From contig NC_084461.1 in the NCBI RefSeq assembly GCF_027409185.1, positions 233,749,999 to 233,813,998 of the forward strand: 64,000 bases of DNA, in the 5' to 3' direction. The stretch is from Cynocephalus volans (taxonomy: Eukaryota; Chordata; Mammalia; Dermoptera; Cynocephalidae). Both the position numbers and the translations under genes were made by a program. The notes beneath the pieces are model-generated. The model did not search any database. It was not told the origin of the DNA and saw only the letters and a list, made by a program, of their open reading frames with translations. This document shows positions 35,315 to 44,404 of this stretch, one piece after another (position 1 is the first letter of the stretch; every line of letters begins with the position of its first letter).

Positions 35315-36650
35315 GCAGATACCTAGGCCACAAGACAGGCGGGACTCTGACTTGTCTTTCAGCCTCCATCCTGAGGATCCACTTGGTCTACAGGAAGCTG
35401 CAACTCCATTTCAGCAAAATATATTTGTGGCTGTTAGAGTTGGAGGTGTCATCAGTCACTTCATCCCCCAGATAGGCTCTGACTCTCCCCATCACCTCAA
35501 ATCCGTCTCAACCCTTGGACCCCCAATCGGCACAGCACTCAAGGTGGCACTCCCAGACTTGGCCTGTGGCATGAGGTAGAGACCTCCTTCTTCCTAACTG
35601 TGTCCAGTTCCTTCATTCACAGATAGCAACAGTGAAGTCCCAGAAGGGAAAGACCCTCCCAAATCACACAGAGTGCCTGCCTCCTGCCCCCCTCTGCCTT
35701 TCCCCTGCAGCCCACCCCCTGCCCAGTCCCACCAAGATCTAATAGTGCTGGTCAAGCACAATGATAGAGATAGGCAGACTTATGGGAAATTCCAAATGTG
35801 TGGAGCTAAGGACACATTTGGGATTATCTGGCACCCTGAGGTCCCTGAGGCATGCCTGGTGAGGTTTTCTATGAGGTCAGCTGGTAGGTGGTGCCCTGCA
35901 TGGCAGTGGCCAACCCAACACTAGTGATTGGCAAGTACGATCACCTTGACTTTTTTGGATGCCAGCTCAGCCCCCTGACCTAAGAACAGCCAGCTCAGGT
36001 ATCTAGGGAAGAGCCCCAACCCCGGACCTAACCCAGGTAACTTCCTGATAATGGACGTATCCCCAGCCCACTCCAGACCTCAGTGAGGTGTTCACACTAC
36101 TCACCACACTACTGGTTCTGTTTTCCCCTTCCATTAATTCATTCAATTAGGTATTTTATTACAATGAACTGTGTGCCAGGTCTTAGGCTGTGTCTTGGGG
36201 TGGGCAAGGTACCCAGTGACTCAGGGATATTTGCTTTCCCTGAGCCCACTTCTTCATCTGTGAAATGGAGACAAAATACTTGTTGCCATTACAATTATGA
36301 CCATCCCTCCAACTACCAAAATTACTACCATAACTAGCACCACAAACAGAGGCTATTTACTGAGCACATATTTTGTATAAAGCACCTTGACAAGCACTTC
36401 TAATGCATATTATTAAATATTATTTAATCTTTACACAGTGCCTTTGGGTCCAGTATTATTCTCTTCATTTTTATATGAGGACAATGAAACTTAGAGAAAT
36501 AAAGAGTTTTGAGTTTTATTACACAGACCAAGAGCAGAGGGTGGATTCAAGTCAACCTACCTGGACCTGAAACTCGTGTTCATAACCACCTCACCCTTGA
36601 GCTGAGCAGAGATGATTGAGTATAATAAATCATGAATGTGTTAACATGAG
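35315..36650 (+). other. SFTPA1: SFTPA 3' UTR
   Basis: From memory, this segment follows the human SFTPA 3' UTR along its length: 'cctccatcctgagga', 'gccagctcagccccctgacc', 'caggtcttaggctgtgtct', 'agcaccttgacaagcacttc'. A MIR-like part lies at about 36,360-36,590. Confidence 0.7.
36624..36629 (+). terminator. SFTPA polyadenylation signal
   Basis: AATAAA in 'ataataaatcatgaatgtgt', the position of the last signal in human SFTPA. A second upstream AATAAA that I recall in human ('gctgaataaagatg') reads 'gctgagcagagatg' here and is lost. Confidence 0.65.
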
Positions 36651-37580
36651 TTTCCTTTGCTTTGGTTCAAAGAAACATCACATTTCCATAGTTTTGTAAA
36701 TCAAATTAACTTTGGCTCTGACCCCCACTTGCCTGAAGAATGGAGAATTTAATCTCAGCATGGGCTTCTTTGTCGAGGAGCAACTTGCTGTCCTGCTTCA
36801 GGCTGTACCGGGGGTGGGGAGCTACAGAAAACATTTAGAAGAACACATGGGCCTCAGGATTGATCGCTGGTGTAAGTCCACACCGTCCTTTGTGGGGGTG
36901 AGAGCATGCCTTCCATTCTCCACTCAGCCACCTGGGTGTTTTCTGCAGGGGCTCAGTCCCAGGCCTCTGGCAGCCACCCCAGTCCTAGGTCTGCAAGGAA
37001 TGGGACCTGCCCCCACACCTGAGGGCTAAATGGGAATGGGACTATGTCCCTATTTGCTTGACGAAGCAACTACATATGTGTCCTGCCTCCAGAAAAGCCC
37101 TGACTACCCCGTCCTCACACCTCCGAATGCTCTCCCTCACTACTTCTTTTCTTGGGCAAAAGGAAGCTCTGGATCAAAACGTAGCAATCCCAATGGAAAT
37201 GAGGGGAGTCGATTTCACGTTCTTTCATGGATGTTAATTTTTAATCTGATCACTGTAGCACATATGCTTAGGACCCAGCACACAAATTTTGAGCCTTCAC
37301 CAAAATTTTAAAAAGCAAGGAGCAGAAGTATATACTCCTTATGTTATAAATCAATAGTCTAAGCCTCTGAAAGTTGATTATCTTCTCATTTATTATTAGG
37401 TTTATTTTAACTTACTTTATGGTTTTGTTTGCTATTGTTACCATTTTTTTAAATCACATTTTTAATTAATTATTGCCTGTTTGTAGGAAAACTATTGATT
37501 TATTTTTTATTTGTCTTATACCTAATCATGTTTTTGGATTCTTGTTTTTCCCTTAATACTTCTATGTAATTGATTCTTTT
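36651..37580. other. Gene-free stretch
   Basis: Unclassified to 37,330, then AT-rich sequence that looks like an eroded antisense LINE-1. No exon was recognised. The 105- and 93-codon open frames at 36,712 and 37,030 have no support. Confidence 0.35.
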
Positions 37581-37744
37581 TTTTTTTTTTTTTTTTGACC
37601 GGTAAGGGGATGCCACCCTAGGCACGGTGTGGTCTGCACCACGCTCAGCCAGTGAGCGCACTGGCCATCCCTATATAGGATTCGAACCTGAGGCCTTGGC
37701 ACTCCCAGCGCCGCACTCTCCCGAGTGAGCCACAGGGCCGGCCC
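37581..37744 (-). repeat. Dimeric tRNA-derived SINE (CYN-like), antisense
   Basis: Poly-T tail on the left, then 'gaccggtaagggg' and a 'gagtgagccacagggccggc' head on the right. It is nearly the reverse complement of the SINE at 30,838. A perfect 16 bp target duplication, tgtaattgattctttt, lies at 37,565-37,580 and 37,745-37,760. Confidence 0.9.
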
Positions 37745-37760
37745 TGTAATTGATTCTTTT

Positions 37761-39239
37761 ATACTTTATAAATATACAATTGGATTTGCAAATGAAAATT
37801 TTGCCTGTTCCTTTATGATATTTATGTATCTTATATCTCAATTCTTATCTTTTTACAGGGGCCAGTCGCCCCTACACGTTGTTGAAGAGACTCAATGAAT
37901 GTGTAATGGGAACACATCCAATATTTCACCATTGAAAATGTTGCTTGTTTTAGGTTTCTGAAAGAGTCCTTGTATCAAGGTCTCTTTTAACTAGTTTGCT
38001 AAGACTTATTTTAATCATGAATGGCTGTTAAACTTTACCGGATGATTTTGGGGCATTTCTTTGAGTCTGTTAACATCAAGAGGGTGTCAAGGGTGAGTTG
38101 AGCCATTTCCCATTCCTGGGTATCAGCATCTAGAGCACATAGCTGGGAACAAGCGTTCTTCACCTTTTCGGTTTAGAGAAATGCCCTACCACTGCACTTG
38201 CAAGGAGGAGGCTGTTCAGCAGAAGTGGAATAATAATCCCGTTTGCTCCGTCACTATAAGGAGGACTGGGGAGAAGAAAGGAGGCTGACCCACCTTGGGT
38301 GACATCTGTGCTCTAATAGTGGAAATTATCCCTTCCCCTCTGCCGCTTGTGGAGTGAGGGAGGGGACTGCCCTATCTCCCTCCTAACTTTGTGAGGAGGG
38401 ATGCTCAAACTATCTCGACTTCCCTCACTAAGTCACCTAAGTCAGGGATGGGGGATCATTTCCTGCTCTAAAATTGTGGAAGTACTGAACTTGCAGAGGG
38501 CCTGATTTTGCTGAGGCATATGGTGAAAAGGAGAAAGGGGAGGATAGAACTGTGAGAGGAAGTGTTCTGGGGCAATGTGGATTTCTACCACTTGGATGGA
38601 GTTTCCCAGGAGCTGTGTGAATGCCAGTGTCATGGAAGCTACCAGGGGTTTAAACCCAACTCGTGAGCAGCTTTCTCCCTAAAACACAAGGGCTCCAGCC
38701 AGACATTAGGGACTGAATTGTTCACAGATGTGATGCTGAAGGTAGGGAACATGCCACTGGAGTCCCTCGAAGCCCGTTTCTTGAAAAACCAGGTAAAGAG
38801 GAGCTGTTGTTTGTAAGCAGTCATGCAAAGGGACCCAAGAATCAGTCAGTGTGGGCCAAGAAGCAATAGTGTCCCCACTGACATATGGCTTCTCATGTGA
38901 GCAGGTACTATCCACCCTTGGCACCGACATTCCCTCTACCCTCCACACATGCAAAGAAATAAGAGGGCAGGCCACCACCCACCCTTCACTTCAAGAAGCA
39001 ACAGCTCCAAGCCTAGCCACCACCCTATAGCCCAGATAGTGATGAGTCAGAGATGGAGTCAGGAATCTTAATGACAAAAGTGGAGAACACAATCATGTGT
39101 TTGAACTGTGTTTTAAATCAGCCCTGGAAAGTTTGCATTGAAGGGATCTGGAAAAATATATGTATAAAGAGTTTTGAGACCACATGTTAGTTTTGAGAAC
39201 AGGGTGAGCTTCAGGCTTCAATATTGCACATGTCTGCTT
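37761..39239. other. Gene-free stretch
   Basis: No recognised exon or repeat family, apart from possible LINE-1-like AT-rich text up to about 37,860. Confidence 0.35.
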
Positions 39240-39358
39240 TGAGACTCCTAATAAAACTTGTTATATATTAAATTAGCAAATTTCATTGATCTGTTTTTTA
39301 ATGTCAAACCATCCTTGCATTCCTGGGATATACCCTACTTGGTCTGATGGCTGATACT
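39240..39358 (-). repeat. LINE-1 ORF2 fragment, antisense
   Basis: 'aaaccatccttgcattcctg' followed by 'ggatataccctacttggtct' is a well-known antisense L1 ORF2 stretch. Confidence 0.7.
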
Positions 39359-39361
39359 CTC

Positions 39362-39625
39362 ATCACATTTACTATGTGCCAGGCACATTGCTTGTGTTAA
39401 TCCATGTAATCCTTATTGACCCTATTTAAAAAAACTTTTTTAAATTATATGCAATTTTTACTTTTTAATTTATTTCTTACTTTTTAATTTATGTTTGACA
39501 CATAATAATTGTACATATATATGGGGTACAATGTGATGTTTTGATACATGTATCTAATGAACCCTATTCTATAGATGCTATTATTCTCTCCAATTTACAA
39601 ATAAGAATACCATCATTTTAGCTAA
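39362..39625 (-). repeat. MIR, antisense, split by an L1 fragment
   Basis: 'actatgtgccaggcacattg' on the left and 'atgctattattctctccaat' on the right are the two halves of an antisense MIR. The middle (39,426-39,555) is an antisense L1 3' UTR piece ('gacacataataattgtacat'). Near-identical 'ttattgaccctatt' and 'taatgaaccctatt' flanks suggest its target duplication. Confidence 0.65.
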
Positions 39626-39984
39626 GTATTTTTTTGGACACAAGCCATTTGTGTGAAAGAAAAATTCTGTCTTCTCTGGACATTTGGAAAAACACACCAT
39701 AAAACTTTTTTATTTTATTTTTTTGATGAGGGAATGGTTGATAATTTTTGACTTCCATTTCTATATTTCACTATTAATGATATATTAGTCTTTATAACAC
39801 TTTTTGGGCCAACATAAGTAATCTTAAATTGCTTTCTAATATTACCTATTTTACTGAGTTTTGAAATGTGTTGTTTAAAATCAATTGCACATGGTGTAAT
39901 TTAATAATGTCAATACCATCTTATTAGAATAATATTCTTTTCCTTCCTGATTTGTTTATTTCTTATAACTTTTGTATTAATCAT

Positions 39985-40400
39985 TAATATTGTATCAGTC
40001 AGCTAATGCAACAATAAATCCCCACCTCAGGTGCTTACAACAATAAACATTTTTATTTCTTGCTCTGGGTCTTCCACTTTGCCGAAATTTGAGCTTCCCT
40101 GGATTCAGCTGCTCTAGGCTGGACTCCAGGATTTCAGATGAGTTCATGTCTGTTCTGCATTATTTAGTTATCCTGATACAAGTGGCTACCAGGGACATAT
40201 TCTTCCCATGGTTGGGAAAGAAACACAAGAGGTCATGTTAAAGCTGCAAGAACATTTAAAGCTACTGTTCCCTTCATGTTTGCGCACAGTCATGTGGGCA
40301 AGCCCAATATCTATCAAGGGGCTGGGGTGTTTGCTGCACACACTCTAACGGGAAACTCTGCAAAGGACACAGATATGTAATTCCAGAACAAGGAGGATGT
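39985..40400 (-). repeat. Diverged LTR- or MER-like element, antisense
   Basis: 'gtatcagtcagctaatgcaa' then 'gctctgggtcttccactttg' and 'catgtgggcaagcccaat' resemble an old MaLR/MER-class antisense element. The family is uncertain. Confidence 0.35.
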
Positions 40401-40740
40401 AAAAAATTGGAAACAGTAGCCCAAACTACCACAGTAATGTTTATCAAATTTATGTTTTTGCAAAGAACCAGTTTTTTAATTTTATTATCAGCTGTATGGT
40501 TTAATTTGTATTTATACTTTATTTATACCCCTTTCAAAACATATGTTGTCTGTTGTGTAGCGTCCAGAGTCCTTGGAAGACATTTCTGAGGCTTGCTGCT
40601 GTCAACTCTTACTCTGCTTATTTCCTACTGTGTTTGGTAATTTTTACAAGATGAACTCAAATTTCCCTGATTTTCATCTGAGAAAACCCCCAGGTGCTTA
40701 GGTTAAGGGTAATGTTCTCCACTGCTTTCAAGAATGACGT
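40401..40740. other. Unclassified, no gene seen
   Basis: AT-rich, with a 60-codon open frame that has no recognisable product. Confidence 0.35.
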
Positions 40741-40835
40741 GGTTTTTGTTTGTTTGTTTTTTGGCAGCTGGCCAGCCCCTTGACCTTGCTGTTACAAGGC
40801 TGTGTTCTAAAAACCTGAGCCAAATGTCCAGCCCC
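40741..40835 (-). repeat. tRNA-derived SINE monomer (CYN-like), antisense, eroded
   Basis: Minus strand reads GGCTGGACATTTGGCTCAGG, then an 'acagccttgtaacagcaagg' segment and a 'gtcaaggggctggcc' end. It is more diverged than the copy at 5,694. Confidence 0.65.
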
Positions 40836-40929
40836 CACTGTTTTTAAATATCCATAGTGCAGTAGATTGTGATGAGCTGGGAAACTTGAAACACAATTTT
40901 TCATCTTGGCACAAATAGCAAAATTCAAT

Positions 40930-40960
40930 AATAATAATAGTATCATCATCATCATAATAG
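40930..40960 (+). repeat. AAT/ATC trinucleotide runs
   Basis: Adjoining 'aataataataatag' and 'atcatcatcatc' simple repeats. Confidence 0.85.
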
Positions 40961-40961
40961 C

Positions 40962-41025
40962 AACATAAATTCAAACTCCAGATCTATGGAAGGAACATAA
41001 ATTCAAACTCCAGATCTATGGAAGG
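40962..41025 (+). repeat. Perfect 32 bp tandem duplication
   Basis: Two identical adjacent 32-base units (40,962-40,993 and 40,994-41,025), each starting aacataaattcaaactcca and ending tggaagg. Perfect identity implies a recent event. Confidence 0.9.
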
Positions 41026-41730
41026 ATAGACCTATGGATAGACACCCTTAACGAGAATCTTTTTCCCTGCCAGAGTCAAGGCTTTCTTACCGTTCACTCG
41101 TATACTTCCCTCCCCTCTCCCCTCTTCTCCCCAAACCACCCTTTCTCTAAGTCTGTAGCACATTCAGGTGCCTGGTTTTATGTACCTCTCTTGGTTCAAG
41201 TTCCCACCTTTGTGAGAGGTCTGCCTACGTGCTGTAGGGGTCAAATGCCCTTTGTCTTCTGAGCCTATGGCTCTTCACAGTTGTGACAATGGCATTAAGA
41301 AACACAGCCCCGGGAGATCTTCTCTGCAGTAGAGCTCCTCTTTGTGTCTGGCAGGCTCCCTGCAATAGGAGTGGGGTGGGGGCTGCTGTATGGGGCCTGG
41401 TGACTTGAGTACACAAGGGCTGATGACCTTTGAGAAACTAAAATGCCAGTCATGAGACAGAATCAAAAGGAAGAGACCCCACCCCGCTCCGCACCAGGGA
41501 AAAGCAAACCTCTCCAGTTGTTTGGCGAGATAAGGTGTTTCAAAGGGTGAGTGTGAGTTTGGGGGAAGGCAGGCATCCAAGGTCACAGCAGGGACTTAGG
41601 CCACTGATCAGGCTCTGGCGATCAGAACTGGACACTCCTGGAAACCAGGCCTGGAGGAGTCACAGACTGGTCTAGTGTGTGCCCTTGCTCAAGGTCTGTG
41701 TCTCCCCTCATTCCCTCACCAGATCCTTCC
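41026..41730. other. Gene-free stretch
   Basis: Pyrimidine-rich at 41,100-41,140. No recognised exon or repeat. Confidence 0.35.
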
Positions 41731-41734
41731 TGTG

Positions 41735-42235
41735 TGCCCAGGGCTGGGTTGCACCCTGGGGACAAGGAAGTGAATCAAACACAGCTCCTGCCCTAGAAAA
41801 GTGAAAACACCGGTAAAGTGGGCACAGATGTCAGCTGAAGCCAGAGAGAAGTCAAGAGGGCTGCTTTGAGGATATGATGCTGGAGGACTTATTTGTTCCA
41901 TAAATCTTTATTGAGCATAGACTTTATTTCCAGGCACTCTTCTAGTTGGGGATTCCACAGCCAGGTAAGAGAAGTTCTCATTAAGTCCTTTTTCTGAAGG
42001 AATGGGGTAGTCAATAAACACTTTAACAAAACGGTTTCACATTGAGATAAATAACAGGCAGAAAATTAAAACAGAGAATTATAATTCAGTGACAGAGTGC
42101 TACTTAAAATGAAATGGTTAGGAAAACCCTTTCTCCAGAGATTACGTTTAAGCTGAAATCTGAATGACAACAAACTATGCAAAGATAGATGGAAATGTCT
42201 GGGCAGAGGGAATAGCTGGTGCAGATGCCAGCTTT
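41735..42235 (+). repeat. LINE-2 fragments
   Basis: 'acacagctcctgccctagaa' and 'tctttattgagcatagactt' are L2/MIR-like, and 'tttaagctgaaatctgaatg' after 'ctctccagagattac'-like text is typical of L2 3' sequence. Probably two pieces. Confidence 0.5.
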
Positions 42236-44020
42236 TAATTTAAATGATCTACAAACACTTCTTCCCCTTGTACCTAGCCCTGGGACATGCCCAGAGAAGA
42301 CATTTGATAAATGATCTTAATGAGAAGAGAGGAATGAGACGACTCAGTGATGTAGGTCTTTAATCTCTCCACCTCGGCCCTGAAATAAAACATAAATGGA
42401 AGGGTGAACTGGTCAGAACGACTGATGCAGAGGTGTATGCTGTGCGTGTGCGTGTGTGAGCATGTGTTTGTCTGGCAGGATGTCTGTGCATATGCGTTTG
42501 GAAATAAACATCTGGAAGAAATCTGTGATTCTTGAGGATTGCGTTGCTGAGCTGTGGGGATGGATGCCTGGAGGGGCAGTAGAAAGAGAAGTCTGGGGTG
42601 TTACAGCAGAGAGCGGCCCGGTGCTGTGCTGGAGATCCCACCAGCAGCCGTGGGGAGCTGCCAGTAGACTGCAGTTCTAGGGATAGTTGTTTATTAATCT
42701 GGGGTTAAAGGCCAGCCCAGTGCTGTCCCTGGTCACCAGGCTAATTGGTATTGACGTCGCTAAAGCATCTGCCAGAGGCCTGGGCTGGAGGACCAGCTTC
42801 CTTGACACAATCCGTGCTCTGAGAAGCCCTAGTAAGTCATTTCTGGAGGGAAGAGGTAAGGGCCTTGGTCAAGAGTCTGGCCTCTTGGCTTGATTCCGGT
42901 GAGGTTGAGGCAGAGGCTTTAGTGGGGTCGTCAGGCCCAGTAGGGCCTCTGTCTCTCTCTGTGACCTGGACCATCAGTATTCTTCCTGGATCCACTCGGC
43001 CCTCTGCAAACTAAAGAGCGGTCTTTTCCAAAGGGATGAGTAGAAGCGGGGGGAGGGGGTGTCAGCAACATGTACAAGCCCTGACCATGGTCTCCAGCAC
43101 CCTCAGGGGAGGTTAAAAAAGAGAAGGATGTGATCATGAGAGCTCCCTTCTAGCCGAGCACCTCTCACTGAGTCCTGGAGGAAGGGAAGGGTTAAGGGAG
43201 CTGACAGGTCGTGGTAGGTAAGGGCGGTGCAGTAGTTATGCAGCAGGGGCCAGAGGCATTTGGATTAGAGGCTGGAGCAAGGGGAGAGTCCCTCAGCGGC
43301 TGGGCTGCCAGGGCTTCCTGGAGAAGAGGCCATCTGGAGCACATGCTGGTTGGGAACCTGGCAGCTGGGTGGGGACACGGAGAGGGGAGGCATCTGGACA
43401 GGACACCGAGGACCCTGCCAGGCCCGGGGTTCTGCCAGGCAGACAGGGCCTCTCGGTGGGAAATCTCAAACCAAGGAAGGTCTCATTTGGACAGGATCAG
43501 TGACCAAAGAAGGATGCATTTGGAGAGTCAGAATTCTGCTTCAGGGCACTCCGGTCCTGAGCCCTCAGCGAGTGCCTGTCACAAAATAGGTAGTTTATAT
43601 GAAATGGTTGACAGGCACTTGGGAAAACAGCTACAGTTGTGAGCCTGGTTACGGCCTGGTGTTTAACACAGGGATTTTTATTTGAAATGAGCAACTGGAT
43701 CTCATAAACCAGGTTCAGCCAAGAAATGGACCTTGTGGGACCTCAGGCCACCTGCTACGGTTTGAGTCTAGGTGCATAGGAAAAGGGAGACTAAGGACAC
43801 CAGGATCCCTTGGCCCTTGGGAAAGGCAGTTGAGAAGTAGAGGAGCCAAAGCTCTCACAGGCAAAAGACTCTCTTTGCCTTTGTATCTGGCCGCCAGGAA
43901 GGGCCTAGTTTCTAACTTTAAGACTGTGGGCTGTTGGGGTAGGGGGTGTCTGAGCACTAGGCCTTGTGCCAGCAGGGGCTCTGGGTCCCTCTTGCTCTTG
44001 CCTCTACCTTTGTTTTAGCA
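42236..44020. other. Gene-free stretch upstream of MBL1
   Basis: A (GT)n-like segment lies at 42,440-42,475. No exon was recognised. A non-coding first exon of MBL1 may lie here but could not be located. The 143-codon frame at 43,211-43,642 is unsupported. Confidence 0.35.
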
Positions 44021-44024
44021 CTGA

Positions 44025-44170
44025 TCTACTTCTAATATTTTTTACTTGTCTGTCTCCCTGGTAGCCTAGGAGTGACTCAGAGCCAAGGATGGTGACATTC
44101 CCCTCTGTGTGTGCTTCCCCGAGCACAGGGTCCAGCACGCTGCAGGCAATAGCAAATGGTGACTAAACAA
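44025..44170 (+). repeat. LINE-2 3' end
   Basis: 'gagcacagggtccagcacgc' before 'ggtgactaaa' is a diverged L2 tail just upstream of the MBL1 acceptor. Confidence 0.45.
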
Positions 44171-44211
44171 GATGAGATGGAATTATTTTCCTTGACTTTC
44201 TCCTCTCTAAG

Positions 44212-44404
44212 GAAAGGACCATGATCCTGTTTCCGTCACTCCCTGTCCTCCTTCTGTGTGTGGTGACAGTATCGTGGTCAGAAACAAAAACCTGTGAGGA
44301 TGCTCAGAAGACCTGCTCAGTGATTACCTGTGGCATCCCTGTCACCAATGGCACCCCAGGCAGAGATGGGCGAGACGGACCCAAGGGAGAAAAGGGAGAT
44401 CCAG
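44212..44404 (+). CDS. MBL1: MBL1 first coding exon
   Basis: Signal peptide [20 protein letters not shown], then the cysteine cluster and first collagen triplets. It ends in CCAG with donor GTACAG. An Asn-Gly-Thr sequon sits in the first collagen turns (VTNGTPG), where one triplet lacks its glycine. Nine bases of 5' UTR precede the ATG. Confidence 0.9.

Larger units (their letters stand above)
32155..36650 (+). pseudogene. SFTPA1: Surfactant protein A, disrupted gene
   Basis: SP-A is a secreted collectin of lung lining fluid: signal peptide, Cys-containing N-terminus, collagen-like helix, coiled-coil neck, calcium-dependent lectin domain. All parts are recognisable in five exons (32,155-32,199; 33,066-33,260; 33,499-33,618; 34,388-34,465; 34,939-about 36,650), with phases as in human SFTPA. 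Without the lesion the protein would be 248 residues, the human length. A single base is missing after 35,136 relative to human SP-A, so the frame closes at the TGA at 35,184-35,186 (about 205 residues), removing the last two-fifths of the lectin domain. Three collagen glycines are replaced, calcium ligands Asn-Asp have become Gly-Gly, and the donor at 33,261 is weak. Several independent defects argue for a pseudogene. An assembly indel could explain the frameshift alone. A second intact copy elsewhere, as in the human SFTPA1/SFTPA2 pair, is possible, so the symbol is by family. Confidence 0.85.
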
